64,000 nt of DNA from Arthrobacter sp. C2 (GCA_024207135.1 CP042428.1:1240001-1304000), one strand, 5' to 3'. Positions 24,836 to 34,221 are shown, counted from the stretch's first letter. Numbers and translations: made by a program. The notes: generated by a model from the letters alone, not told the origin.

Positions 24836-25951
24836 GTGAACACCGCATCCGAGCCCGGCACCGAACTCGACCTGTTCCTCACCGGCTCGCTCTTTTTCGA
24901 CATCATCTTCACCGGCCTGCCCACCGCCCCGCAGCCCGGCACCGAGGTCTGGGCCGAGGGCATGGGGTCGGTGCCCGGAGGCATCGCCAACCTCGCGGTG
25001 GCCGCCGCCCGGCTGGGCCTGAGCACCGGGCTGTCGGCCGGCTTCGGGGACGACGCCTACGGCGCCTGGTCGTGGTCGCTGCTGGAGGAGCAGGAGGGCA
25101 TCGACCTGAGCCGCTCGCGCATCTTCGAGGGCTGGCACTCGGCGCTCACCGTCTCCCTGGCCCGCGGCGGGGACCGCTCCATGATCACCCACGGCCACCC
25201 GATGCCCATCGGCGCCGCCGAGCTCATCGGCACCCCGCCCACCTCCAAGGCCATGATCGCCGAACTGGCCATGCCGGGGCACGAGGAACCGTGGTGGATC
25301 GCCACGCACCCGAAGCAGGGCAAGGTTTTCGCCGCGGTCGGCTGGGACCCGACCGAAAAGTGGGACACCTCCACGCTCAACGACCTGGAACTCTGCCACG
25401 GGTTCCTGCCCAACCACGTCGAGGCCATGGCCTACTCCCGCACCGACTCGCCCGACGCCGCGCTCAAGGCGCTTTCCTCCCGCGCACCCCTGGTGGTCAT
25501 CACCCGGGGCGTGGACGGTGCCATCGCCATCGACTCCTCCACCGGGGAACAGGCCAGCGTGCCCAGCCTGCGCGTGGCGGCCATCGACCCGACCGGCGCC
25601 GGGGACGTGTTCTCGGCCGGCATCGTGCTGGGCACCCTGGCCGGCTGGCCGCTGGAACGGCGGCTGCTCTTCTCCACGCTCTGTTCGGCCCTGGCCGTGA
25701 AGCACTTTGGCGGCTCCCTGGCCTCCCCGGGCTGGGGCGACATCGCCGATTGGTGGGAATCGACGAAGCTGCGCGCCCGGGAAAACGCCGAATGCGCCGA
25801 CGTCGCCAAGCGCTACGGCTTCCTCGACGAGGTGCTGCCGCAGCACAAGCCCAATGCCGTGCGCCGCGCCGAGGCCACCTTCGGGCTGCTCACCGAGGCC
25901 GAGGCCCACTACCGCCCGCACGGGCACGGGCCGCTGCCGCCCTCGCGCTGA
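24836..25951 (+). CDS. PfkB family carbohydrate kinase
   Basis: The 371-residue kinase has the ribokinase-fold signatures: N-terminal LTGSLFFDIIFTGL, the glycine-rich SVPGGIANLAVAAARLG and the C-terminal anion hole DPTGAGDVFSAG, whose aspartate (GAGD) is the catalytic base. A C-terminal extension of about 80 residues follows the usual fold, longer than in ribokinase. The GTG at 24836 is chosen because AAGAGGAA precedes it. It is the first gene of the import operon (87 bp before the binding protein). It probably phosphorylates the imported sugar, which would supply the GH4 enzyme with substrate or act on its product; this is inference. Confidence 0.87.
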   Translation: MNTASEPGTELDLFLTGSLFFDIIFTGLPTAPQPGTEVWAEGMGSVPGGIANLAVAAARLGLSTGLSAGFGDDAYGAWSWSLLEEQEGIDLSRSRIFEGWHSALTVSLARGGDRSMITHGHPMPIGAAELIGTPPTSKAMIAELAMPGHEEPWWIATHPKQGKVFAAVGWDPTEKWDTSTLNDLELCHGFLPNHVEAMAYSRTDSPDAALKALSSRAPLVVITRGVDGAIAIDSSTGEQASVPSLRVAAIDPTGAGDVFSAGIVLGTLAGWPLERRLLFSTLCSALAVKHFGGSLASPGWGDIADWWESTKLRARENAECADVAKRYGFLDEVLPQHKPNAVRRAEATFGLLTEAEAHYRPHGHGPLPPSR

Positions 25952-26038
25952 ACCCCGCTTCCACCCGCGGCCGCCGCCTTCCGCCGCAGCCGGCCGCACA
26001 CCGATTTCCACCGCACCTTGCATGAAAGGACACACACC

Positions 26039-27403
26039 ATGTCACCGAGAGGCAAAACCCGCACGCTGGCGCTGGCCGCCACGGCCGCCCTCGCCCTGCT
26101 GCTTTCGGCCTGCGCCCCCGGCTCCGAGGCCCCGGCCCCGTCGGCCCCGCAAAGCGGCGCGACCATCGAGACGGACGTAGCCAAGATGGGCGAGCAAACC
26201 CTCACCGTCTGGGACCAGGAGGTCCGCGGCGGGCAGAACGAGCAGATGACCAAGCTCAACGACGCCTTCGAGGCCAAGTACCCGAACATCACCATCAAGC
26301 GCAACTCCCAGTCCTTCGAGGACCTGGGCAAGACCCTGCGTCTGGCTTTGTCCGGCACCGACGCCCCCGACGTGGTCCAGGCCAACAACGCCCGCAACAC
26401 CATGGGCGCGTTCGTCAAGGCCGGGCAGCTGCTGCCGCTGGATGACTGGGCCAAGGCCTACGGCTGGACCGATCGCTACCCGGCCTCGGTGCTGAAGTAC
26501 TCGCAGTACTCCACCGACGGCACCACCTTCGGCTCCGGCTCGACCTACGGGCTGCCGCAGGTCGGAGAGGTCGTGGGCGTCTTCTACTCCAAGAAGAAGC
26601 TCGAATCCCTGGGCCTGGAGGTCCCGGCCGACTGGGCCGCCTTCGAAACGGCCATCGCCACCGCCAAGGAGAAGGGCGAGACCCCGCTGCTGCTGGGCAA
26701 CATCGAAAAGTGGCCCGCCGGGCACGTCTTCGGCCCCATCCAGGGCGCCAAGGTGCCCGCGGAACAGATCGAGAAACTCGGCTTCGGCAACGCCGGCGCC
26801 TCCTGGACCACCCCGGAGAACCAGGCCGCGGCGGCGGAACTGGCCGACTGGAGCGCCAAGGGCTACTTCAACAAGGGCGTCAACGGCACCGAGTACGATG
26901 CCGCCTGGCAGAAGCTGGCCAAGGGCGAGGGAGTGTTCCTGATGGGAGGCTCCTGGATGGCCGCGGACCTGGCCGACGCCATGGGCGAGGACGTCGGGTT
27001 CTTCGCCCCGCCGGCCACCGCAGGGGAAGGCGCGCACACCACCGGCGGCACCGGACTGCCGTTCACCGTGACCGCCAAGACCAAAAACGCGGACCTGGCC
27101 GCGGCCTACATCGACTTCATCACCAACGAGGACGCGATGAAGGTCCTGGCCGACACCGGGAACCTGCCGGTGCTCGACACCGCGGCGCACGCCCCGGCAT
27201 CGGGCGTGCTCAAGGACGTGTACACCGCATTCGAGTCCGTCACCACCGACGGGGTGCTGCTGCCGTACCTGGACTACGCGACCCCGACCATGGGCGACAC
27301 CCTCGGCGACTCGCTGCAGGGCCTGCTGGACGGCCGGATCGACGCGAAGGCCTTCACCGAGGCCATGGAAGCGGACTATGCGGGCTTTACCCAGGGCAAG
27401 TAG
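26039..27403 (+). CDS. Sugar ABC transporter substrate-binding lipoprotein
   Basis: The 454-residue lipoprotein has a lipoprotein signal peptide (charged start, hydrophobic core ALAATAALALL, lipobox LSAC near residue 20) and the family-1 extracellular solute-binding fold (LTVWDQEVRGGQNEQMTKLN, TDAPDVVQANN). It captures a carbohydrate outside the membrane and delivers it to the two permeases encoded next. AAAGGA 9 nt upstream fixes the ATG. No ATPase gene is in the operon, so a shared ATPase (MsiK type) encoded elsewhere probably energises the importer. Confidence 0.92.
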   Translation: MSPRGKTRTLALAATAALALLLSACAPGSEAPAPSAPQSGATIETDVAKMGEQTLTVWDQEVRGGQNEQMTKLNDAFEAKYPNITIKRNSQSFEDLGKTLRLALSGTDAPDVVQANNARNTMGAFVKAGQLLPLDDWAKAYGWTDRYPASVLKYSQYSTDGTTFGSGSTYGLPQVGEVVGVFYSKKKLESLGLEVPADWAAFETAIATAKEKGETPLLLGNIEKWPAGHVFGPIQGAKVPAEQIEKLGFGNAGASWTTPENQAAAAELADWSAKGYFNKGVNGTEYDAAWQKLAKGEGVFLMGGSWMAADLADAMGEDVGFFAPPATAGEGAHTTGGTGLPFTVTAKTKNADLAAAYIDFITNEDAMKVLADTGNLPVLDTAAHAPASGVLKDVYTAFESVTTDGVLLPYLDYATPTMGDTLGDSLQGLLDGRIDAKAFTEAMEADYAGFTQGK

Positions 27404-28298
27404 CACCAGCGGCGCCCCTGGCCGGCACACGGCCCGCCAGGGGCACGCCATCACCCCCTACCTCTTCATCGCCCCGGCCTTCATCATCTACGCGGCGTTC
27501 ATGCTCTACCCGCTGGCCCGCGCCGTGCACCTCTCGCTCTACGACTGGGACGGGCTGACCCTGGCGACCTTCGTCGGCGCGGGGAACTACACCGGCATCC
27601 TGGCCGATGCCCGGCTGCGCGCCGCCTTCGGCCATGCCGGCGCCTTCATCTTCTTCTACGCGGTGCTGCCGTGCGGGCTCGGGCTGGTGCTGGCCGCGGT
27701 GCTGACCCGGGCCAAGGCCCGCGGGCTGGCCCTCTTCCGCACCCTGGTGTTCCTGCCCCAGGTCATCGCGATGGTCGTGGTCTCGGTGGCCTTCAAGCAG
27801 ATCTACGCGCCCGACGGTCTGCTGAACTCCGGGCTGCGCTCCATCGGGCTGGACGGGCTCACGCGCGCGTGGCTCGGGGACTACGTCTTCTCGCTGCCCG
27901 CCGTCGGCCTGATTGGCTCCTGGGTGTCCACCGGCCTGGTCACGGTGCTGCTGCTGGCCGGCATGGCCCGCATCCCGACCGAGCTGTTCGAGGCCGCCCG
28001 GCTGGACGGCGCCGGCGCGGTGCGCGAGTTCCTCTACATCATCGTCCCCTCGGTGCGCGCCGAACTCACCGTGGCCCTCACGCTGACCATCGTCGCCTCG
28101 CTGAAGACCTTCGATTTGATCTACATGACCACCTCCGGCGGACCCGGCTCCTCCACCACCGTGCCCAGCTACGAGGTCTACCGGCGGGCCTTCGAGACCG
28201 GTCAGGTCGGCTCCGCCGCGGCCATCGGCGTCACCCTGACCATCATCATCTTCCTGGTCACCCTGGCCGTGAACCGGGTCTCGGAGCGCGGAGCATGA
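27378..28298 (+). CDS. Sugar ABC transporter permease (MalF-like)
   Basis: The 306-residue permease has about six helices and the EAA loop (ELFEAARLDGAGAVREFLYI), where the ATPase docks. The N-terminus reads ITPYLFIAPAFIIYAAFMLYPL, typical of UgpA/MalF-like subunits. The ATG at 27378 overlaps the binding-protein gene by 26 bp; no better start exists downstream before the first helix. GGAAG lies 5-9 nt upstream. It forms a heterodimeric channel with the next gene product. Confidence 0.88.
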   Translation: MRALPRASSTSGAPGRHTARQGHAITPYLFIAPAFIIYAAFMLYPLARAVHLSLYDWDGLTLATFVGAGNYTGILADARLRAAFGHAGAFIFFYAVLPCGLGLVLAAVLTRAKARGLALFRTLVFLPQVIAMVVVSVAFKQIYAPDGLLNSGLRSIGLDGLTRAWLGDYVFSLPAVGLIGSWVSTGLVTVLLLAGMARIPTELFEAARLDGAGAVREFLYIIVPSVRAELTVALTLTIVASLKTFDLIYMTTSGGPGSSTTVPSYEVYRRAFETGQVGSAAAIGVTLTIIIFLVTLAVNRVSERGA

Positions 28299-29110
28299 GG
28301 GTCTCGGCCACCGAGCGGACGCTGAACTACGCGATCCTCATCGGCTTCTCGCTGGTCGTGCTCACCCCGGTGGCCTCCATCCTGGCCGCCGCGTTCGGCC
28401 CGGCCAACGCGTCGGCCGCCCGCGAGGGGGCCTTCCACCCCGAGAACTTCGCCACCGCCTGGGTGGAGGGGCGCTTCGGGCAGTACATGGGCACCTCGGT
28501 GCTGGTGGCGGTGGTCGTGGTGTCCCTGGCCGTGGTGCTCTCGATCCTCTCCGGCTACGCCTTCGGGACCATGAGGTTCCGCGGCGAACAGGCCTTGTTC
28601 TACCTCTTCCTGCTGGGCATCATGGTGCCGGCCGAGGCCATCATCGTGCCGCTGTTCTTCGACCTGCGCACCTTCGGGCTCACCGACACCGTCTGGGCCG
28701 TGGCGCTGCCGCAGGTCGCCCAGTCCGTGGCGTTCGGCACCTACTGGATGCGCGCCTACTTCAAGTCCGTGAACCCCTCGATCATGGATGCGGCACGCGT
28801 GGACGGGGCCTCGAAGGGCCGGATCCTTTTCTCCATCCTGGTGCCCATGGGCCGCCCGGCGATCACCACCATGGTGGTGCTGATGTTCATGTGGACCTGG
28901 AACGAGTTCCTGATCCCGCTGGTCATGTCCCCCTCCGGGGAATTCCGCACCGCGCCGCTGGGCCTGGCCTTCTTCCAGGGCCAGTACACCCAGGGCACCG
29001 CGCTGCTGGCCGCCGCCGCGGTGATGGTCGCGCTGCCCGTGGTCGTGCTCTACTTCCTGATGCAGCGCCACTTCATCAAGGGCATGCTCGAGGGAGCCGT
29101 CAAGGAATAA
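28295..29110 (+). CDS. Sugar ABC transporter permease (MalG-like)
   Basis: The 271-residue permease has six predicted helices and a MalG-type EAA loop (SIMDAARVDGASKGRILFSI). Its ATG overlaps the stop of the first permease gene by 4 bp (ATGA). The C-terminus FLMQRHFIKGMLEGAVK is typical for the family, where the conserved GA.K end is near universal. It completes the import operon; an acetyltransferase follows 38 bp later with its own promoter. Confidence 0.92.
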   Translation: MRVSATERTLNYAILIGFSLVVLTPVASILAAAFGPANASAAREGAFHPENFATAWVEGRFGQYMGTSVLVAVVVVSLAVVLSILSGYAFGTMRFRGEQALFYLFLLGIMVPAEAIIVPLFFDLRTFGLTDTVWAVALPQVAQSVAFGTYWMRAYFKSVNPSIMDAARVDGASKGRILFSILVPMGRPAITTMVVLMFMWTWNEFLIPLVMSPSGEFRTAPLGLAFFQGQYTQGTALLAAAAVMVALPVVVLYFLMQRHFIKGMLEGAVKE

Positions 29111-29148
29111 CCGGCGCCCATAGGGCACAACCGGCGCACAATGGGTGC

Positions 29149-29739
29149 ATGAGGATCCTGCTGCAGACCGCGCGGCTGGTGTTGCGCGAATTTACCGCCG
29201 ACGATGCAGGGCTGCTGGTCGAGCTGGACTCGGACCCGCGGGTCATGCGCTACATCTCCAACGGCGTTCCCACCCCGCGGGAGGAGATCACTTCCGAGCA
29301 CATCCCCGCCTACCTGGCCTACCACCGGGCTGGTCCGGACTTCGGGTTCTGGGTGGCCCAGCTGCGCGGCACCGGCGCTTTCACCGGCTGGTTCCACCTG
29401 CGCCCCGAGCTCGGGTTCCCGGCCACGGACCCCGAGCTCGGTTACCGGCTCAAGCACGAATTCTGGGGCCGCGGGTTGGCCACCGAGGGCGCCCGTGCGC
29501 TGATCGCCCACGGCTTCTCCGTTCCCTCGGTCACCCGCATCCATGCCAACACCATGGCGGTGAACACCGCCTCGCGGCTGGTCATGGAAAAATGCGGGAT
29601 GGATTTGGTGCGCCACTTCACCGCCGACTGGCCGGTGCACATCGACGGGGACGAGCTCGGCGACGTCGAATACGCCATCACCCGCGATCAGTGGCTGGCT
29701 TTGGAACCCGGGCCGCAAGAAGCCATGCCCATGACGTGA
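29149..29739 (+). CDS. GNAT family N-acetyltransferase (RimJ/RimL type)
   Basis: The 196-residue enzyme shows the RimJ/RimL pattern: LQTARLVLREFTADDAGLL at the start, DPRVMRYISNG, then ELGYRLKHEFWGRGLATEGA, which holds the acetyl-CoA pyrophosphate loop, and HANTMAVNTASRLVMEKCG. Members modify ribosomal proteins, antibiotics or small molecules; the target is unknown. CACAAT (29137-29142) ends 6 nt before the ATG, suggesting its own leaderless promoter rather than expression with the sugar operon. Confidence 0.87.
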   Translation: MRILLQTARLVLREFTADDAGLLVELDSDPRVMRYISNGVPTPREEITSEHIPAYLAYHRAGPDFGFWVAQLRGTGAFTGWFHLRPELGFPATDPELGYRLKHEFWGRGLATEGARALIAHGFSVPSVTRIHANTMAVNTASRLVMEKCGMDLVRHFTADWPVHIDGDELGDVEYAITRDQWLALEPGPQEAMPMT

Positions 29740-29855
29740 TCCCCCGATGCCCGGCGGGCTTCGGCCGTGGGCTTGGGCCGCCACATCGCCTACGATGAAA
29801 ACCAGGGTGCCGCTGGCGCGCTGCGGATCCCGACCGCGAGAAAGGGGAACACATT

Positions 29856-30407
29856 ATGGGCACCACCCGCATTCACACGATCGGGCATTCCACGCACGCC
29901 ATCGATGAATTCATCGAGATCCTCCGGGCCCACGGCATCACCCGGGTTATCGACATCCGCACCATCCCCAAGTCCCGGCACAACCCCCAGTTCAACGGCG
30001 ACGAGTTGGCCGCGTCCCTGGCCGGCGGAGGCATCGGCTACCACCGCGCCAAGGACCTCGGCGGGCTGCGCCCCACACATCGGGACAGCGTCAACGGCGC
30101 ATGGCGCAACGACTCCTTCCGCGGCTACGCCGACTACATGCAGACCGAGGAGTTCGCCGCGGCCATCGAGGACCTGCTCGATCTGGCCCGGGGCGAGGGC
30201 ACGGCCATCATGTGCGCCGAGGCGGTGCCGTGGCGCTGCCACCGCTCGCTGGTCGGCGACGCGCTGCTGGTGCGCGGCGTCGAGGTGCTGGACATCTTCT
30301 CCAGGACCAAGTCCACCGCGCACACGCTGACCTCCTTCGCCCGCGTCGAGGGCACCGCCATCACCTACCCGCCGACCGCGCAGGACCCGGGAGAGGGCAC
30401 CCCCTAG
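29856..30407 (+). CDS. DUF488 family protein
   Basis: The 183-residue cytoplasmic protein matches DUF488: it opens with TIGHSTHAIDEFIEIL, continues with VIDIRTIPKSRHNPQF and YHRAKDLGG, and carries the conserved cysteine motif CAEAVPWRCHRSLVGDAL. The two cysteines and nearby histidine suggest a metal or redox site, but no activity is established. GAAAGGGG lies 9-16 nt upstream of the ATG. It converges with the next gene, only 9 bp between their stops. Confidence 0.87.
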   Translation: MGTTRIHTIGHSTHAIDEFIEILRAHGITRVIDIRTIPKSRHNPQFNGDELAASLAGGGIGYHRAKDLGGLRPTHRDSVNGAWRNDSFRGYADYMQTEEFAAAIEDLLDLARGEGTAIMCAEAVPWRCHRSLVGDALLVRGVEVLDIFSRTKSTAHTLTSFARVEGTAITYPPTAQDPGEGTP

Positions 30408-30416
30408 CCGGGAACG

Positions 30417-31061
30417 TCAGGGGGTTCGGCGCCGCAGCTGCTTGCTCCGCAGGGCCCGGGCCCGGGCCCGCTTTTCGCGGGCATCGGGATTCATGCGCCG
30501 GTCCGTGTAGACCACGGCGAACCCGACCACCGATGCCGGGGCGCCGATGAGCATCGCGCGTTGGAATGAGCTGACCTTCCGCCCCAGGAGCGCCGTGGCC
30601 TCGGGGGTGTCGATGACCATGCGCGTGGAACCGCCCATGTCGTACAGCAGGGGCAGCTGCTGCCCCACGACCCAGAGCCCGCTGTCCGTCGAGTCGTAGT
30701 GCTTCCATTCGGTTCTCGATTGCACACCGCGGATTTCCTGCTCGGTCACCGGGTAGTAGGTCGTGCTCCCGCTGCTGCGTCCGCTGCTGAGCGCGGACGC
30801 GCGCCCGATCTGAACGACTTCCCCGGTGGCCGGGGCCCCGTTTTGGCGCACTTCGACGTCTGCACGCTGGGCGGAGGCGGCGGAGGGCAGGTAGATGAGG
30901 CCGCCGATCACCAGCAACAACCCGACATGGGCAGGGAGGAGTCCGATCGTCCACAGGAACACGCCCCACCGCTGGCGCGGCGTCAACTTCTTGCGCTGGC
31001 GCTTCAGCGCCCTGCCGGCCGAGCGGCTCCTCTTGCGTCGTTTTCGTCTCACGACATCCAT
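30417..31061 (-). CDS. DUF3592-like membrane protein
   Basis: The 214-residue protein starts with a very basic segment (RRKRRKRSRSAGRALKRQRK), then a helix (FLWTIGLLPAHVGLLLVIGG). An extracytoplasmic region follows with the DUF3592 pattern (TGEVVQIGR ... TYYPVTEQEIRGVQSRTEW ... VVGQQLPLLYD). A second helix and a basic C-terminal tail complete it. The function is unknown. The ATG of MDVVRRK is chosen since the sequence upstream is low-complexity; no strong ribosome site was found. Confidence 0.65.
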   Translation of the reverse strand: MDVVRRKRRKRSRSAGRALKRQRKKLTPRQRWGVFLWTIGLLPAHVGLLLVIGGLIYLPSAASAQRADVEVRQNGAPATGEVVQIGRASALSSGRSSGSTTYYPVTEQEIRGVQSRTEWKHYDSTDSGLWVVGQQLPLLYDMGGSTRMVIDTPEATALLGRKVSSFQRAMLIGAPASVVGFAVVYTDRRMNPDAREKRARARALRSKQLRRRTP

Positions 31062-31212
31062 TGTTCCGCATTCCCGTGCCCGTTCCGGGACAGCGGCGCG
31101 TATGCGCACCGCCGGCTCCACCCGCACCTCGCACTGCCGGGTGGACCAACCGTCACCGGTCCTCGTTACGCTGGGAGCCGGAGCATTCCAGCATCCAATA
31201 GAGGAGAACCCC

Positions 31213-31668
31213 ATGACCAGCCACGCATTCGTGCAGGTTGCCGAAGACATCGCCCGCCGCGCCCACGCCGGACAGCTCGACAAGTCCGGCGTCGACTACA
31301 TCACCCACCCCGCGCGCGTGGCCGCCGGCGTTGCCAGCCACGGCGGGGACGACACCGCGGTGGCCGCGGCCTGGCTGCACGACGTGCTCGAGGACTGCGA
31401 CGTCACCGCCGGGGACCTGCTGGAAGCAGGCATCCCGGCTCCTGTGATCGAGGCGGTCCGCGCCGTCACCAAGACCGAGGGCGAAACGCTGGAGGACTAC
31501 TGCGCACGGGTGCGCGCCAACCCCGTCGGGATGCTGGTCAAGCGCGCCGACATCGAGGACAACACCGACCCGGCCCGCACCGCGCTCTTGCCCGAGCAAC
31601 TCCGTGTCCGCCTGGCCGCGAAGTACGCCCGCGTCCGGGCCCTGCTCGGATTCCCGCAGCCCGCCTAG
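31213..31668 (+). CDS. HD-domain phosphohydrolase, small (p)ppGpp hydrolase-like
   Basis: The 151-residue protein has the HD fold of RelA/SpoT and MESH-type hydrolases: YITHPARVA (H32), AAAWLHDVLEDC (H56, D57) and KRADIEDN (D113), which together bind a metal. There is no synthetase or TGS domain. A role in removing (p)ppGpp or a related nucleotide is plausible by family, not proven. GAGGAGAACCCC directly before the ATG is a strong ribosome site. Confidence 0.85.
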   Translation: MTSHAFVQVAEDIARRAHAGQLDKSGVDYITHPARVAAGVASHGGDDTAVAAAWLHDVLEDCDVTAGDLLEAGIPAPVIEAVRAVTKTEGETLEDYCARVRANPVGMLVKRADIEDNTDPARTALLPEQLRVRLAAKYARVRALLGFPQPA

Positions 31669-31825
31669 CCCCCTGGGACTCCGACCGGTGTCCCCCGGGC
31701 AGGTTCCTGCCGCCAACCGGAATCCACCACGGGCCTTTGGCCCCTTGTCCGAAGCCGGTTCGGCGGCCAAGAATGGAAGGGTGCAGGGGCACCGGCACGC
31801 ACCCACGGGATCGGGAGGGACCGTC

Positions 31826-32554
31826 ATGGACCACGCAGCGGCAACGGGGAACGCCCCGGGGCAGGCCACCGGCCCCGAGCCCGCCACCGGCCCGGAGCCC
31901 GCGACCCCCATCCGTGTCTTCATCCTCGATGACCACGAACTGGTGCGCCGCGGCCTGCGCGAGCTGCTGGAGGGCGAGGGCTTCGAGGTCGTGGGCACCT
32001 CGGGGACGGCCCGTGATGCCCGCAAGCAGATCCCCGCGCTGCGCCCGGACGTCTCGGTGCTCGACGCCCGGCTGCCCGACGGCACCGGCATCGAGGTCTG
32101 CCGGGACGTGCGCTCCATCGACGGATCGCTGAACTGCCTGATCCTGACCAGCTACGACGACGAGCAGGCACTGCGCGGGGCGGTGCTGGCCGGGGCCGTG
32201 GGCTACGTGCTCAAGCAGATCGCCGGCAACGACCTGATCCGTGCGCTGCGCAGGGCCGCCCGCGGGGAATCGCTGTTCACCCCGGGCCTGAAGCAGCGCA
32301 TCGTCTCGGGGCTGATCACCCACGAAAACCCTGACCCGCGGATGAACCAGCTGACCGTCCAGGAACGCCGCGTGCTGGAACTGGTCGGCGAGGGGCTGAG
32401 CAACCGGCAGATCGGCGAGCGCATGCGCCTGGCGGAAAAGACCGTGAAAAACTACGTCTCCTCGATGCTGGCGAAGCTGGGGTTCGAGTCGCGCACGCAG
32501 GCGGCGGTGTTCGTGACCCATCCGCTGCCGGGGCCCAACGACGGAGGCACCTAG
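31826..32554 (+). CDS. LuxR/NarL-type response regulator (DevR-like)
   Basis: The 242-residue regulator has a disordered N-terminus with a tandem ATGPEPATGPEPAT, then a receiver domain (acidic pair D35/D36, phosphoacceptor D80 in SVLDARLPDG, conserved Lys in YVLKQ). The C-terminal LuxR helix-turn-helix reads LTVQERRVLELVGEGLSNRQ followed by EKTVKNYVSSMLAKLGF. GGGAGGGA precedes the ATG at 31826. The histidine kinase gene is convergent with only 12 bp between stops; domain types match the DevR/DevS pairs that sense oxygen, NO or redox state in actinobacteria. Confidence 0.88.
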   Translation: MDHAAATGNAPGQATGPEPATGPEPATPIRVFILDDHELVRRGLRELLEGEGFEVVGTSGTARDARKQIPALRPDVSVLDARLPDGTGIEVCRDVRSIDGSLNCLILTSYDDEQALRGAVLAGAVGYVLKQIAGNDLIRALRRAARGESLFTPGLKQRIVSGLITHENPDPRMNQLTVQERRVLELVGEGLSNRQIGERMRLAEKTVKNYVSSMLAKLGFESRTQAAVFVTHPLPGPNDGGT

Positions 32555-32566
32555 CCCGCAGGGCGC

Positions 32567-34087
32567 CTAGTCTTCGGCGGGCATCGGCACGACCCAGTGC
32601 AGCATGGTGCCTTCCCCCGGGGTCGAGTCGATCTCCAGGGTTCCGCCCAGTTCCCCGGCGCGCTGGCGCATGTTCGCCAGCCCGCTTTCGGGTCCGCCGG
32701 GGACGAAGCCGGCCCCGTCGTCGCGCAGCGTCAGGGCCAAGGTTCCGTCGGTGCGTTCCACCGTGAGTTCGACGGCGCGGGCCCGGGCATGGCGGACCAC
32801 GTTGCTCAGGGCCTCGGTGATGACCGCCAGCAGGTGGGTGAGCGTGGTTTCGTCGGTCAAGGCGTCAACTTCGTCCCCCAGGCGCAGCACCGGGGTGAAC
32901 TCCAGCGGTTCGGAGGCCAGCCGGATGGCGCGCAGGATCCGCGAGCTGGGGGTCTCGGTCTCCCCCGCGTCGGCACGCAACGAGTAGATCGTGGCGCGCA
33001 GCTCGGCAATGGTGGTGTCCAGTTCCCCGGCCAGCCCGGTGGCCCGCTCCCGGGCGGCGGGGGTGGGCAGTTGCTTGCGCAGGGCGCTGATGCCCAGGCC
33101 CGCGGCGAAGATGCGTTGGATGACGATGTCGTGCAGGTCCCGGGCGATGCGTTCGCGTTCCAGGTAGAGCAGCACCTCCTCGCGCAGGTGGTGCATCTGG
33201 ACCAGGCCGAGCCCCTGGGCAATGTTGGCGGCGAAGATCCCTGCCATCTGGGCCTCGACGGGGCGGTAGCCCGGCGCCCCGTGTTCCCTGACCATGACCA
33301 GCAGCCCGTAGTGGATGCCGCGTGCCAGCAGCTCGGCGACCAGGGTGGCTTCCCCGTCGGCCAGTTCGCCCAGCGGGAGGATGGCCTCGGGGGCCGCCAG
33401 CAGCAGCGGCTGGCTGTTGCGCAGCACCAGCTGGTGGCGCACGCCCACCTGCAGCAGCACCCGTCCGGCCAGGTGCGGGTGGACGTGTTCGCTGATCCCG
33501 GCAATCCGGTATCCGGTGTTCTCGGGTTCCTGGCCGGTGATGGGGGTCAGCAGCAGCGCGTACTTGGACCGGGATTCGCGGCGGGCCAGTTCGGCGACGT
33601 CGTTCAGGCCCTGGGTGTGGTGCCGGGATTCGCCGCCCAGCAGGGTGCCGATGCGGGCGGAGGCCGCCAGCCATCGGGCGCGGTCCGCGGCGTCCTGGTA
33701 GAGCTGGGCGTTCTCCAGGGCCACCCCGGCGCTTCCGGCGAGCGCCTCCCCCAGTTCCCGGTCGGCCCGGGAGTAGCGGTCCTTGCCGTGCTTGGGCCCC
33801 AGGGTGAGGCGGGCGAAGTGTTGTTGGCGGCTCTTCAACGCCAGGCGCAGGCGCTTGGCCTCGTCCTTGCCCGCGGCCTCGAGAAGGCTTGCGGCGTCCT
33901 TGCCCTTGGCCAGGTGCCCCTGCTGGTGGGAGGCGTTGGTCAGTTCCAGCACCCCGGAGGTGGCGCCGAAGATCTTCATCGCCTCGTCCAGCACGCGGTG
34001 GGTGATGGCGGTGACGGAGAGGTCGCTGGCGATGGAGGCCATGGAGGCGAGCAGTTCGCGCACCCGGGCGTCGCTGCGCTTGGACAT
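32567..34087 (-). CDS. GAF-domain sensor histidine kinase (DevS-like)
   Basis: The 506-residue soluble kinase has two GAF-type sensory regions (about residues 15-150 and 165-305), the HisKA_3 dimerisation helix with H319 in ARDLHDIVIQRIF, and a HATPase domain (N-box ITEALSNVVRHARA, G-box DDGAGF ... GLANMRQRAGELGG). No membrane helix is seen. This matches the DevS/DosT family, which binds haem or another ligand in its first GAF domain, though I cannot confirm haem binding here. The ATG of MSKRSDARV has GGGGCGGGG upstream. It presumably phosphorylates the response regulator encoded convergently. Confidence 0.88.
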   Translation of the reverse strand: MSKRSDARVRELLASMASIASDLSVTAITHRVLDEAMKIFGATSGVLELTNASHQQGHLAKGKDAASLLEAAGKDEAKRLRLALKSRQQHFARLTLGPKHGKDRYSRADRELGEALAGSAGVALENAQLYQDAADRARWLAASARIGTLLGGESRHHTQGLNDVAELARRESRSKYALLLTPITGQEPENTGYRIAGISEHVHPHLAGRVLLQVGVRHQLVLRNSQPLLLAAPEAILPLGELADGEATLVAELLARGIHYGLLVMVREHGAPGYRPVEAQMAGIFAANIAQGLGLVQMHHLREEVLLYLERERIARDLHDIVIQRIFAAGLGISALRKQLPTPAARERATGLAGELDTTIAELRATIYSLRADAGETETPSSRILRAIRLASEPLEFTPVLRLGDEVDALTDETTLTHLLAVITEALSNVVRHARARAVELTVERTDGTLALTLRDDGAGFVPGGPESGLANMRQRAGELGGTLEIDSTPGEGTMLHWVVPMPAED

Positions 34088-34221
34088 CTGCCCCGCCCCT
34101 TCCCGGTTCCCTGCCTGGTTCCCCCGTCGCCGGCGGCATTCCCCGCCTTCCCTCCCGCTATGCGCCACACTACCCGCGCGGGCGTGGCCGGTGACAGGGG
34201 AATCTGGAATAGATTGGCTGG

